Of a stretch of 64,000 nucleotides of DNA, positions 22,963-34,429 are shown one piece after another. The stretch is from Dastarcus helophoroides (Eukaryota; Arthropoda; Insecta; Coleoptera; Bothrideridae). Below the pieces are notes generated by a model that did not search any database, was not told the DNA's origin, and saw only the letters and a program-made list of their open reading frames with translations. The first letter of the stretch is position 1. Each line of letters opens with the position of its first letter. Location of the stretch: NCBI GenBank assembly GCA_028583605.1, contig CM053330.1, positions 29,276,598-29,340,597 of the forward strand. Reading direction: 5' to 3'. Position numbers and translations under genes: made by a program.

Positions 22963-23618
22963 CAAGGGCGGCCTTTGGGGGTGGCGAGCAGGGCAACAGC
23001 CCGGCGCCTCGCTCTTGCAAGCAGCCGCGCGAACTCGCCCAATAATACGAATTCTAATGGTCATTTGAATTTCGCGCCTTACGCCGCGAATTATAAAACT
23101 CGACTTGCTGCTCTCTTGCGTGGTAATAATCTAGCTAATATCTGTCTTATTTGTTCCAATGAATGTTTTTTATTCTCTTTCACATTAACCAAATTTCGTA
23201 CCAGTGCCACAAGTGCTGCCAACTGCAAGGGCTAAACCAAACCTGATAGTACTCCATTTTATTCGTGTTTACGATTCGGTGAATTCCCGTGTTTCATTTC
23301 ACCTGTCAACGTCTCGAGTTATGCTTTCATATTAGAGCAGCCATCATGATTTCTTAATCCCTAATTCTTTTAAAACATTAATGCACCCTAATTTATCATG
23401 AATAATAATTTGTTACCTTTGTGTTAATTAATTTTTCTTAATTTCCAATAAACAATTTTAAAAGTCTAAATTTATTTATTTATAACTTTGCATTTCTCGT
23501 CAGGCATCATCATTAAACTCATGGACGTAGGCAAATTTCGTTCAGGAAGGAGCATGAATCATTTTGAAAAATTGATAAGAAAAAGAAAATTGGAAACGTT
23601 CCGGTTGAGTATGTGTAT

Positions 23619-23972
23619 TGTTGCGCTTTATCGGTTCGAAGATTAATACTGCGTGAATTGTAGCCAATTTATTTCCAAACTGAGCTCGAAACATTGCAGT
23701 TATAATTTGCTTAACTGACCAACTAATTAATACTGTTAAATGAACTAACTTATTCATTGACTGACTAACTAAATGAGGGAAAGCTGACCGGACTGTCTAT
23801 TTATAGATCCCGTTTCGGTTTCTAGAAGAAACGAGGAGATAAGACTTATCGTTTGCCGAAATTTTTGGAGAGCTTATCTGCCGTTTGCTTCATTATCGCG
23901 GCCGCTTTCCCTTATCAAATTTTTCTAGAAACATTCCTTAGGTACTAGATTCTATAAAAACATTTTGTTGCA
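23619..23972 (-). mobile_element. Solo LTR of a retrovirus-like (Ty3/gypsy-type) retrotransposon
   Basis: On the - strand it begins TGCAACAAAA and ends GCGCAACA, flanked by the 4-bp duplication GTAT (23615-23618, 23973-23976). Copy 1 of the host hAT element has the empty site with a single GTAT (about 35195), which confirms the insertion. The LTR contains a TATA box (CTATAAATAGAC near 23803) and GGAAATAAATTGG with AATAAA near 23672. It is homologous to 54239-54568. The internal coding region was lost, presumably by LTR-LTR recombination. Confidence 0.85.
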
Positions 23973-25388
23973 GTATATTTTCATTTAATTACATGAATTG
24001 AGAAGTCGAATTTTCAGATTAACTTTGAAATTTGGAAATAAAGCCGAACTTTGCGAAAACAGTCAGCAAATTGAATCTAAAATAAAAACCGAACTTTTCG
24101 AAAACCTGTCGAAATTTCGAAGAATTTGAAAAATAACGATTTTTGAAAAATACTGTTGAAATGTCGAGAAAAAGGTTGAAATTTTTTAAAGAAAAGTTAA
24201 CATTTTCAATAGAATGTTTAATTTTGAGAGAGACGAACTTCGAGGAAAAAATGAATTTTGGGAAAAAGTTGGAATGTTTTGAAAATCGCTTTTAAAATAA
24301 AATTCTAATCTTTTGAAAAATTGCAAAACATGTTGAAAATTCAAAAAAATTATATTTTTAAACGTGGAGTTTTATGAAAAAAAAAATTGGAGACCGTTGG
24401 AACTTTGAGAAAAATGTTTCACTGTAAGTGGAAATTTCCAGAAGCTTAAAACATCCCTATTTGAAGTACACGTCAGAATTTCTAGAATAAGACCAATTTT
24501 GAGAAACATAAAATTTTCGGATATTTAAATTAAAAAAAAACAGAAAAAACCAAATATTAAAAAATTAAAGTTCGATTTTAACAAAAAAAAGTAGAATAAA
24601 GTCTTAATTTCGAAAACTACGAACTTTGAGAGAAACCCCTATTTTGGGAAAGGATTTTTTTTAGAAAACCAAAATTGAATAAAAGCCCAACCTTTAGAAA
24701 AAACTCAAAAAATGCTGAAAATTCTAAAATTGCCAAAATATTTCCAAAGGTTAAATATTGTGAAGAAATTTGCAATTTCCAAAAACACTTTTCTTAAAAT
24801 TTTTAATTTTTTATTCTAATGTTGACGTAATATTTAAATTTCAATAAAGAAATTGAAGGTACAAGAAATCTTTTTCTTTAAATTACCCAAAAATATTTTT
24901 AATTTTCGATACTATACCGATCTAATTTAGAGCAAACAGACGAATTTCGAGAAAATTGATATTTAAAGGAAAAGTCAATTTCGAGGAACAAGTCCAGAAA
25001 TTTCCAGAAACTAAAACATCGTATTTTGAAATAAAAGTCAAAATTTCGATAATAAAGCGAAACATAAAGTTTAAATTTCTGGAGTTAAATTTAAAAAAGT
25101 GAAAATTTTAAAAAAAGGCAAATATTCAGAAAAATGGCAGAATTTTGATAGGAAAAATGATTTCCGAAAGAAAAGTCTAAACAGTAGAAATTTGAGAACA
25201 AAGTCGAAATTTCGAAAAAGACGAATTTAAACTAATTTTAAGAGAAAAATTCAAAATTTTTATCAAAGCTGAGTATCGAATTTTGATATAAAAATATCAA
25301 GAAAAAGGCAAAATTTAAAACACATGTCAAAATTCCTGAAAAATCAAATCCTAAAAGATCAAAATCTTCAGAAAAATCTGATGTTAAT

Positions 25389-25514
25389 ATTTTTTTTTGG
25401 TGGAACGGACTGGTCCTTGGTTATCTTCAAAAATTGAAATAGAAGAAGAGCAACCTTTGTTGTGTTTTTTAATCTTTCTTGGTGATAGGGGACAAGTTTT
25501 GTATTTTAATTTTT
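25389..25514 (-). mobile_element. Short poly(A)-tailed retroposon (SINE-like or truncated LINE 3' end)
   Basis: Flanked by GATGTTAAT duplications (25380-25388 and 25515-25523). The sister hAT copy has the uninterrupted site near 36585. On the - strand the insert contains ACAAAACTTGTCCCCT, AGGTTGCTC and CCAAGGACCAGTCCGTTCCA, ending in CC plus a run of about 10 A. It is homologous to 34906-34992, and its 5' part to about 47165-47240. Confidence 0.75.
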
Positions 25515-26652
25515 GATGTTAATAAAAATAAAGTAATTAAAAGAACTTAATCTCTGAAAAACAGTGGACATTTCTATAAAAACTACCAAATTAAGCATCA
25601 AAGATCGAAATTTTCCAGAAAAAATTCAAAATTTAAGAAAAAGTACAATTTTGAGAATAGTCGTTTATGAAAAGAACGAATCTTGAAAAAAATCAAAATT
25701 TTAAGGAAGATACAAATTTCCAGGAAAAATATTCAGATTTCTGCGAATATACAGAACGAAGTCTTAAATTTGAAATTTGCGAAAAAAACGGATTTTGGGA
25801 GAAATATACAAGTTTCAATTTTTTAAAATTCGTTTTTTTTCTGGAAATATCGATTTTTTTCCCTCAAAAAAAAACAGATCGAAATTTTAAGAAAAAAGGC
25901 GAAATTTGGTAAACACTTTAAATTCTTTAGAGAGAGAGTCAAATGTTGTCGAAATTTTGGAAAAAGAACAAATGTTGAGAAAAATGTAATTTTTAGACTT
26001 TTCTCTTAACTGCTTGAAACAGACGCAGACCCCACCTGAAGTCAGAAAATGTCCAATATTAAAATAAACGTCGAAATTTTGAGAAACAAGTTGTATTTCA
26101 GTTATAAACCATTCCAGGGAAATTTTTCTCGAAATTTGTGTCTTTTTACAAAATTTCTAAAAAAAATCATTATAAAAATTTCCAGATAAATAGTTTTATC
26201 AAAAAATCGATCAAATTTTGAGGAAAAGGGTAAATCTTGAAAAATAAGTGCAAATTTTCAGAAAATCAAAATTTAAAAAAAGTCGAAGTTTCCGGGAAAA
26301 ACAAATTTTGAAAAATGGTAGAATTTCGAAAAATAAAACGATGAATTTTGGGGACAAATTCGAAATTTTGACTTAAGTCGGATTGTGATGAAATAAATCG
26401 AATTTTAGGAATAAATTTGAAATTTTGAAAGCAATTTATGAAAAAATACGAAATTTGAGAAATAAATCGAAATTTCGTAAAGGGCGAATTTTGTCAAATG
26501 AAAATAATTTTTCAGTTGAATATAAATTTTTGTTCAACTGCATAAGCGGGGGGGGGGCGCCATTTTCTAGCTACGCCTATGTTAAAACTAATTCCAAGGA
26601 CCTCGCAAAGATCTACCCGCCCAGAGCCTCGCAATGACTAAGGCCGCCCATG

Positions 26653-28985
26653 ATTCTGAGTCTCAATTTGTATATTTTTTTCCAAAACATACTACAAATT
26701 TAGAATTCAATTTTTTTAAAGGAATTTCGTTTTATTTTAATTTCGATGTTAATAAAGGTTTTAACCCAAAACTAAAAAAACAGTTTATATTAATTACAGT
26801 TTTCTTGACAACTTCGAATTTATCTCGGAATTTTGATTTTGACACTCTTTCAGAAACTGGAGCTTTAACTAGAAATTTTGGGTTTAAACCTCACACGTCT
26901 AAGTAGAAAATTCACTCTTAAAACAACTAACAACAAATCAAAATATTTAATGATATTTAGTTATGGTTTTAAGAACACAGAACACCATTAAGAAATACCA
27001 CACGATCATGTCTCAAAATATTACTAGTTCTTGTTGCTGCTACTACAAAATTAGAAGTCCCCACCCAAGACTTATGCAGATTTATCTGAAATGGTCTATT
27101 TCGTAGTTACTTACAGCAGAGGTCACAAATGATCCGATCCGCGGCATAGAGTTGGGGAAATTTTCCTCAAGATTGACTGTTTCCCAGCAGATCTTAATTC
27201 TGAGAACATTAAAATAGCTAAGCTTGGGAAAATAACTAAATTTTGAAAATAAATTCTCTAATTTTTAAATTTAAACTCGAAATGTTATGAAATTATATTG
27301 AAAAAAATTCAAAATTTATTGAAAAGATATCGAGTTTTAATAGAAAAGTTCAAATTCCAAGGAAAAAATGCAACATTTTGGGGAAAATATCTCCCAAATT
27401 TAAAAATAAAGTCAAAATTTGGAGAAATTCAAATATTTAGAAAAAACTCAATATATTATCACAGCAAAATTTTCAAAATTGTTCTTTTATAACAGAAATT
27501 ACAATTTTAAATTTAAATATTCGAACTTTTCCTCATATCTTCGAATTTCAAACAAAAAATTTTAAAAAGTATTTAAACCTAGATCTTAAGAATATTAAGT
27601 TCCCAAAAAAAATAAAATATTTTAAAAGTCTCCTTATATAATCCATTCTCTATTTATAAGAAAATCATGGAGGTATTGAGGTGCTTTAATAATGGTAAAA
27701 GTAATAATAATTAAAGTAATGGTTATTTTTAAATCCAAGTTTGGTTACTTTTCTTGTTTTTTATAAATAACATAAATAGTGATGTGTTGAAATGGTACAG
27801 AAATCTCTATTTACAACATAATTAAATTTAAACAAAATAAGCCGGTTAAAAGGACCCTATAACGTCGTTCAATACATCCTGACGCTTTTTTTAAATTATA
27901 TTTGGTAAGGTAGTAAAGTGCTGTAAGGATACGTTTTCATTGTATGTTCTTTCCTTACCTATTACTGTCAAAAGAATGCAGATTTCAATAACCTCAATAG
28001 CGAAAGGTATTTAAAACGTGAGACCATTTATTTTCCACTAATATCTCCTTCATATTATACAACTCGATAAAACTGTCTTTTTGTACGACGACCGGCCGCA
28101 TTCCTGACCAGAATTAATTACCAGGTCAATTTGTTTTTCCTTTTCGGAGCAAGGGAAACCTTTTATGGAGTTCTACGGGCATTTAAGACTTCCCTCGTTC
28201 CTTTTTGTCGCAAAAAAAGTTTTCGAAAGCTACTGCCATTATGATGATAATTTAAGACGATTTTTTTAAGATAAATTTTACTTTGAATAACACCACGGAA
28301 TACAAAAACTTGTACCATAATATTGCAATCTTAAATCACGTAATTATTATATCTAGTTTTTTTATTAGGCAACTGTACCCCTGCGTTAGTAACCTTAATT
28401 TTGAAGTTACAGAAATTACGTTCTTATAAAACTTTCGTGGGATGAATTTTAAAATCTATTTCCTTAGTGCTCACTTACTTTATGCAGAGTGTCCGCAAAT
28501 TTCCCCAACAATGCTTGGCAGTAGATTCAGGACAATAAATAAATACCCACGATTTGCAAAAAAAAAGTTTAATAAAAAATTTTTAGTTTCCGTGTTATCG
28601 GCTAATAAAGTTGTCAAGAAGAAAAATAATTTTAATTAAAACTCCATAACCTTTTCCGCAATCGTGTCAAAATTTGAAAAATATACTTAGACTGTTAAAG
28701 CTTATCGTTTCCCAGAATCTTAGTGAAAGCAATATACTGGATGGTAGTTTCCTCCGTATACCTACTACTTTACCCATTAGCATGGTCCTATTTTTTTTAA
28801 TAGATCGCGCCAAATAAAAGACCAATTTATCCCAAATAAATCTTGTCTCTAGAAAAATTTACCTACAGGTAGACATTTTTGAGAAAAATGACTATTTTAT
28901 GTCTGTTAGGGTTTGTTAAATGACTGCCATTCATTTAAAATCCTTCTGTCTAATTTACGATGGAAATAAACTGGTTTTTGTTTTT
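26653..28985. other. Intergenic, no recognisable gene
   Basis: 27230-27620 is short AT-rich array; the rest is moderately complex AT-rich DNA. The ORFs at 26634, 27298 and 28442 have biased composition and no domain. Exons of a host gene cannot be excluded. Confidence 0.4.
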
Positions 28986-29024
28986 GTTTTTTTAAGTGTA
29001 ATCCACTCGCCAAGGGTAACCCCA

Positions 29025-29465
29025 TTATGCCTTCAAAGCACTGCGAGTAGGATGCGGAAACAAAGATAAATGGCGATGAACCGCCTTCTTAAACAAGGAT
29101 AGGTTGTAATTTTTTAGGAAAAATCCTTTCGGCAACAAGTTCCATAACTTGGAAGTTCTATAGAAAAAAGAGTCTCCGTAGACAAAAGTTCTCACTGTGT
29201 CAAGCTGGTCCTCACAGGAATTTGCTGTCTCCGACTATCTAATACGTCTCAAGAAACTTACCCTTGGGGGGATCAATCCTATTAGCTCCTGCGAGCATCT
29301 TTTATAATAGTACTTATAGAAAAGAGACAAGCCACCAACCCCACGCCTGTGCTCTAATGTTTCGAGAGAATCGGTCAGACTCTCGTCATCAATTAGGCGA
29401 ATCGCTCTTCTTTGAATTGAATTCAAGAGAGCTAAAGTGTGTTTTTGGGGCTGAACTCCAAACAT
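29025..29465 (-). pseudogene. LINE post-RT C-terminal domain
   Basis: LALLNSIQRRAIRLIDDESL, then LETLEHRRGVGGLSLFYKYY, SQELIGLIPPRVSFLRRIR, a TAG at 29235-29237, and on in the same frame through SETANSCEDQLDTVRTFVYG and LWNLLP to KAVHRHL and TAA at 29025-29027. The homologous fragment at 41 kb has CAG at the position of the TAG, so this is a CAG-to-TAG nonsense mutation. This C-terminal block follows the RT thumb in Jockey-type LINEs. Confidence 0.8.
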
Positions 29466-30835
29466 GAGAACAATATTCTACTGTTGACCTAACTTGAGCT
29501 TTGTATAGTGTTAATAGCTGATGAGATGTAAAGTACTTTTTAGCTCTAAAAAGAAAGCCTAGCTTTTGAGAGGCGGATTTGGCAATGGCGTGCACATGGT
29601 CGTCCCAGGAGAATTTGGTGCTCGCATTCACTCCTAGGATAGATAGATTAGATCCCAACGGAAGGATTTTACCGTCCATTAGTATGTTTGTTGCATTATC
29701 CCTTGATGTTTTCTTAGAGAAAACCGCGGCTCGAGTTTTTAAAGCGTTGAAATCGACCAAATTGTTCTTACCCCATTCCAGAATAATCTCAAGATCCCGA
29801 TTATTCGTTTGTATCTGTTGTTCTCTTAGTCGATCTGAAGCAACGATAGATAATGGTTTGTCGGAGAAAAAAGATGACACAAGGTTACTATCATCTGCGT
29901 AGCTGTATATAGAATTGGAAGTTGAAGCTAAGGGATCGTTTATGTGTAACAGAAATAGAGTAGGAGACAGAACAGACTTCTGAGGCTCCCCTGCGTTAAT
30001 CGCAAATGTCTCGGATGAGATGCCATCGACGACGACCTGAAGAGATCTGTCAGCGAGAAAATTGGATATCAAATTACAGAGTCCAGGAGGAAGACCATAA
30101 GATGTTAATTTGCCAAAATGAGATCTGTTGAAAGCCTTTGAGATATCCAATGCCACAATCCTAGCCTCACCATGTTTTTCCATAGCTGAGGTACAGATAT
30201 GAGTAACATATGGCAGTAGATCGCCAGTGGAACGTTGTTGTCTAAAACCGTATACCCTGTCGGAAATGATTCTATTTTCCTCCAGATATTTGAGAATCTC
30301 GATGTTTTCCATCACTTTAGATATAACGGGTAACAAAGTTATAGGGCGATAGTTGTTAGCCAGATTCCTTTTTCCCTTTTTAGGGACAGGCTGCACTCTA
30401 GCAGATTTCCAGATGTTGGGAATAGACCTTTGTTGTAAAAGAGTGTGAACAATTTGCTTAGGGTAGGAGTCGACTCTGGGGCGCACTTCTTAAGAACAAT
30501 AGCGGGAATAGTATCAAGGCCAGAAGTTTTCGAGGTGTCGAATTCCAGGAGAATATTCCTGATTGTGCGTAGTCTGAAAACAACTTCAGGCATCGAAGTG
30601 CCAACCTTAGGAAGGATAGGAGGTTCTGCATTACGAGAATCAAGATTGGAATTTTCAGCAAACATTAAGGCTAACATGTCAGCCTTTTCCTCGGAGGTAG
30701 TAGCAATATTGCTATTTTCATCGAGTAAAGGTGGAAAATTTGAAGATGTAAAATTCTTTCCAATCGACTTTGCAAATCCCCAAAAGGACCTGGAAGCGTT
30801 CGGATAGTTGATAAGCTCAATGTTTTCATATCACC
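29389..30835 (-). pseudogene. LINE reverse transcriptase
   Basis: Upstream of the first Met the frame reads RSFWGFAKSIGKNF and EEKADMLALMFAENS. Next come FDTSKTSGLDTIPAIVLKKC, WKSARVQPVPKKGKRNLANN with YRPITLLPVISKVME (motifs 1-2), VALDISKAFNRS (palm Asp), INAGEPQKSVLSPTLFLLHI (motif B, PQKS instead of PQGS), and SYADDSNLVSS (catalytic YADD). The section ends with SILGVNASTKFSWDDHV and YCSHVWSSAPKTH. A frameshift near 30380 joins the first part (30677-30339) to the second (30486-29389). The antisense ORFs are shadows. Confidence 0.85.
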
Positions 30836-32899
30836 AAATTAATATGGTTGATTGCTATGATTGAAGACATATTTTTTCATTTCAATAGTAAATAATTTTG
30901 CTAGTTTTTAAATTTTGTCTTATTGGAGAACATGGCTTTATTTAAACAATAGCCATAAATACCGATAGCCCTCTCCAGTTGGAACCGAAAGTAAATAAAC
31001 TAATGGAGGGTAAGGGCCTGCAGCAGACATTTTTTTAAAAAGTCGAAACTTTGAAAAAGTTGAAAATATGAAAAAGTTGAAGATTTGAAAAAGTTGAAAT
31101 TTAAATAAAAGCGAAAAAACTAAATTTGAAAATAAGACAAATTTTTCAAAAAATACCAAGTTTTAAAAAGAAGTCGAAATTTCAGAGTTGAAATTTTCAA
31201 TAAAAGTTAACATTTTGAAAAATTCGAAATGTTTAAAAAATCGAAATTGAAAAAAAATTCTGAACCGTCGAAAACTGAAATCAACATTTTCTAAAAATCG
31301 AAATTTCGAAAAATGTTACAATTTTTAACAAAACCAAATTAAGAGTTAAAAAAAAATCAAGAAATGTCAAAATTTTTACGTATTCAAAAACCTGAGTATT
31401 TAAAAAAAAATTCTTAGTTTTTAAAAGAGTTGATATATTTTGAAAAATAGTCCACAATTTTAAAAAAGCCAAAATATTGTAAAATTGTCCAGATAAAAAA
31501 AATTAAGGATTTTCAATCCACATTTCAAATAAGCCGAAGGTTACTAAGAAAAGCCAATATTTTCATAAAAGTTAAGATTTTGTTATAAGTCAAAATTTCG
31601 GGTAGCTAAATTTTAAAAAAACTCAAACATTTTTTTAAAAAAATTAAAATTTTTAAATGGGAATATTTGAATTAAAAAAAATCATAAATGTCAAAGTTAC
31701 GATTTTCAAGAAAAAAATAAAAAATTTCAAAAAAAGTTGAAGTACAGTCAAAAATATTACGAAATTTGTCAAAAGTTTAAAAAATGTTGAAATTCTTTTG
31801 GAAAGTTAAAACTGTCAAAAACAAAGTTACGATTTTCAAGAAAGTCATAATATGTCAAAATTTTAAAAAAAGTCTAAAATTTTAAAAATAATCTAAATAC
31901 AAAGCTACAATTTTGAGAAATGTCAAAATTTTCAAAAATAAGATACAATTTGGAAATCAAGATTTGAAAAAAGCCAAAGTTTTGAATAGCTAAAATATTG
32001 AAAAATTATAGAATTTAAAAAAAATTTAAAAAAGTTGCACTGTTGAGAAAAATTTTCGGCATTTTGAAAAAGAAAACCTTTTTAAAATTATTCGAATATT
32101 TAAAATAGAAAAATAATTGACAATTTCAAACAAAGTCGTCGTTAAAAAAAGGCCCGCGCTTTAAAATATGAAAATTTTCAAATAAAAGTTAAGATTCTAA
32201 GAAATTGTAATTTTCAAAAACAAAATCTAAAGCTTGCAAAAGGTCGAAATTTTTAGAAATAGTTAAAATTAAAAAAAAAATAGTCAATGCTTTTAAGATC
32301 CAAAAAGTTACAATTTTCAAGAAATTTTAAATTTAAAAGAAAAGGTGAGATTTTGAAAAATGTCAAATGTTTAAAAAACTGGATTTCTTAAAATGGTCCA
32401 GCCAGTACTCCAGTTTTTAAATAATGTCTAAGTTTTTAAAAAGTGAAAATTTTAAGAAGACTAAATTTTCGAAAATAAACTGTGAAAAGTCGAAATTTTC
32501 AAAATAAAATCTAAATTTTTAAAAAGTAGTAAAAGTGTAGAAGTCGGAATTGCTGAAAATAAAGATTTTGAAAAATTTGAAAAGAATCCCAATTTTGACA
32601 CAAAGTCGAATTTTAAGATAAAAAGTACTTTAAAGTTTGAAATAACACTGAAAATTTGAAAAAATGCAGCCCTTCAAAAAACTAAAATTATCAAAAATTT
32701 TCGGTGTTCAATTTTTAAGGAAATTTGAAATTTTCGAAATGTAGATAAATATGAACAAGTTAGAATTTTGAAAAATATTGAAAATTTGGATAAAGATTTT
32801 AAAAAGTGAAATGTTTTTCAAATTACCCAAAGTGTTAAAAAAAGTCAAATTTTTGATTTAAAACCGATCATTTGACAAATGAAAGAAAGACATATTTTT
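30836..32899. repeat. Long A-rich degenerate minisatellite
   Basis: After about 180 bp of unique AT-rich DNA, 31020-32880 is an almost unbroken series of AAAAAGTCGAAATTTTGAAAA-like units of about 20-25 bp, strongly A-rich on the + strand. The ORFs at 30938 and 31281 (-) are translations of the repeat (many Phe/Leu/Lys/Ile) and not genes. Confidence 0.8.
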
Positions 32900-32971
32900 A
32901 TTAGGTTACCAAGCCTAATATTTTACCTGATCGGAGTAGGATCGGGTGAAATATTATCTAGTAACCTAATA

Positions 32972-33096
32972 CAAGTAGAATGCAACCTAAACTACAAATT
33001 CATGCAGCCCACCAGGCGTGTATAGTGAATCATAGATAGCTGAACTACCAACAGTTGAAACACTGCCACCTAGCGAAGCGGTTGTTCTCTAGGAAA
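32972..33096 (+). repeat. 125-bp direct repeat, copy 1
   Basis: It begins CAAGTAGAATG and includes CATAGATAGCTGAACTACCA and CACTGCCACCTAGCGAAGCG. Copy 2 starts 361 bp downstream with about a dozen mismatches. It is more GC-balanced than the surroundings. Confidence 0.85.
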
Positions 33097-33168
33097 AATT
33101 TCCCAGAAGACAATGATTCTAATGCACAGACAATAGGTTTGAACATTTATTAGATTCGAAGTTTGGAA

Positions 33169-33211
33169 ACCAAAGACCGGTTTCGATCTTGTTAAATCTC
33201 GTTAGTTTGGT
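33169..33211 (-). ncRNA. Hammerhead ribozyme motif with mutated core (G5 to A)
   Basis: On the - strand: stem I ACCAAA/TTTGGT (6 pairs); core CTAACGA instead of CTGACGA; stem II GATTT/AGATC (one wobble) with loop AACA; GAAA box; minimal palindromic stem III ACCGGT; cleavage triplet GTC. The architecture is the same as the 17.7-kb motif. The single core change replaces the invariant G5, so this copy should be inactive. Confidence 0.65.
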
Positions 33212-33332
33212 ATATTCAACTCAAATGCTAACAAATGTTTTGACAAGTAAGTACTAAAAAAATCACGGACGTCAAGTACTACCACCTATTGGTCCATAGA
33301 GAAACTATGGCCATCGCCAACAGTGTCGTATG

Positions 33333-33457
33333 CAAGTAGAATGTAGCCTAGGCTACAAATTCATGCAGCTCTCCAGGCGTGAATAATGAATCATAGGTAG
33401 CTGAACTACCAACAATTGAAACACTGCCACCTAGCGAAGCGATTGCTCTCTAGGAAA
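33333..33457 (+). repeat. 125-bp direct repeat, copy 2
   Basis: Same unit as 32972-33096 (CAAGTAGAATG start, CACTGCCACCTAGCGAAGCG near the end), followed at once by the right terminal GTAACCTAAT. Confidence 0.85.
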
Positions 33458-33679
33458 CCTAGTAACCTAATGAAAATATTTCACTCATTCATTTTACTTT
33501 TCCTTTTTTTTTTTTTAAATTAATTATTATTTATTATTTAATATTTAATTAAACCTGCAATTAGTTCTTAATAATACAAAACATCTCGAACATTTCAATT
33601 AAATTGATAGCATCATTATGTGCTATTAATGATTTTGGATTTTTTTATGTTTTACAATCCTGACTTTTTAATTTCAGAT

Positions 33680-33834
33680 ATGTGGTGTCTAAAATTATCA
33701 CTTTTCTGCTTCATCATCCTAGTCATCTGCTTATCGATGGTATCATCTGATGGTATCGACTGTGGGACATCTTCGCAAGGTTCCAAAAACCCTTTGGACT
33801 CCTACGTGCAATGTCTAAATCAGAAATTAATTAG
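33680..33834 (+). CDS. Candidate secreted peptide precursor, coding exon 1
   Basis: The ATG at 33680 follows a good 3' splice site (ACTTTTTAATTTCAG ending at 33677), so a non-coding 5' exon probably lies upstream. The exon encodes a textbook signal peptide (MWCLKLSLFCFIILVICLSM, then VSS) and then DGIDCGTSSQGSKNPLDSYV and QCLNQKLI. It ends AG before GTAGGT at 33835, leaving a split Arg codon. Joined to 37986, it gives a 94-residue precursor with a 2-Cys peptide ending in ...LIRY before GKR. That arrangement fits a disulfide-bridged, C-terminally amidated neuropeptide. I do not recognise the family. Starting at the earlier in-frame ATG (33620) would bury the signal peptide. Confidence 0.55.
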
Positions 33835-34429
33835 GTAGGTAAATTTATTGTGAATTCTGTGAAATACTATTACCATACAATGTTTAATTAGAAAAGACAT
33901 TGCGTGGGTTTACTTTCAGTATCTTTAGCTCTGATGTAACTATTATATGCTTAAAACAGTCATGAGAAAAAGAGGACAAAGAGACCTTATTTACAACGTG
34001 GTCGGAAAGTGCTTCCAATTATTTGCAAAAAATTTCTCTTGTAATGTTTTATGTTCTTGAGCCACATTTTTCCCCACTAGAAAATTTCAGCACGTTTCAG
34101 AAATTTTGAAAACGTTTTTTTATAAAATTTCTTTTTGGATTAGTCGACTTCTTAAAAATTTCGACCTTTGACCTTTTTTGGAGGGTTTATTTTTTTTGCA
34201 AAATGTCAATCACATTCTCATAATTGCAACTCTTTTCTTAAAATTTAATATCCTATCTTGAAACTCGCAATTTTGGGTTTTTTCGGTATTTCGAGATTAA
34301 ATGGGAAATTTAGACTTTAAAATTAAAATTCAAACTTTTTTTGCATATTTCAAGTTTTCAAGATTAGATTACAACGCAATGAGCTTGATGCCCTCATGCA
34401 TATACTTGTTTTAAAAGGACAGACTTTGT

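Larger units (their letters stand above)
22963..26652. mobile_element. hAT-like non-autonomous element, copy 2, with nested insertions
   Basis: The ends CAAGGGCGGCC...GGCCGCCCATG correspond to CAGGGGCGGCC...GGCCGCCCCTG of the copy at 34430. The flanking octamers GTTTTGAG and ATTCTGAG are a diverged 8-bp target duplication, as hAT elements make. After subtracting the solo LTR (23619-23972) and a retroposon (25389-25514), its length is close to that of copy 1. The ends are GC-rich and the interior is A-rich GTCGAAATTT array. No transposase is encoded. The ORF 22921-23235 covers the GC-rich end and is not a gene. Confidence 0.85.
28986..30835 (-). mobile_element. Non-LTR retrotransposon (Jockey-superfamily type), 5'-truncated, fairly young
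   Basis: An almost continuous RT-to-C-terminus runs on the - strand from about 30835 to a TAA at 29025, then a 40-bp 3' UTR and an A/C-rich tail (CTTAAAAAAACAAAAACAAA). Only three disabling lesions are evident: frameshifts near 30380 and 29440, and a nonsense codon at 29235. A second 3'-end copy lies at 41136-41455 (+). The endonuclease is absent because the copy is truncated. Confidence 0.85.
32900..33471. mobile_element. Repeat-bounded element carrying a hammerhead motif
   Basis: ATTAGGTTAC (32900-32909) and GTAACCTAAT (33462-33471) are terminal inverted repeats. A further GTAACCTAAT at 32961-32970 makes a compact hairpin at the left end. Inside are two direct repeats of 125 bp (32972-33096 and 33333-33457) flanking a 236-bp spacer that holds a hammerhead motif (33211-33169, -). 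There is no coding capacity. Direct long repeats around a ribozyme recall the terminal repeats of Penelope-like elements or retrozymes; identity is uncertain. Confidence 0.6.

Noticed and set aside
22921..23235. 104-codon Ala/Arg/Asn-rich ORF
   Set aside because: Covers the GC-rich terminus of the hAT-like element; the homologous region at 34.4 kb does not keep the frame.
31020..32880. CRISPR-like regularly spaced repeats
   Set aside because: Units are degenerate, contiguous and of variable spacing; the genome is eukaryotic.
32900..33471. Helitron
   Set aside because: No TC...CTRR ends with 3' hairpin at the boundary; the inverted ATTAGGTTAC termini argue against it.
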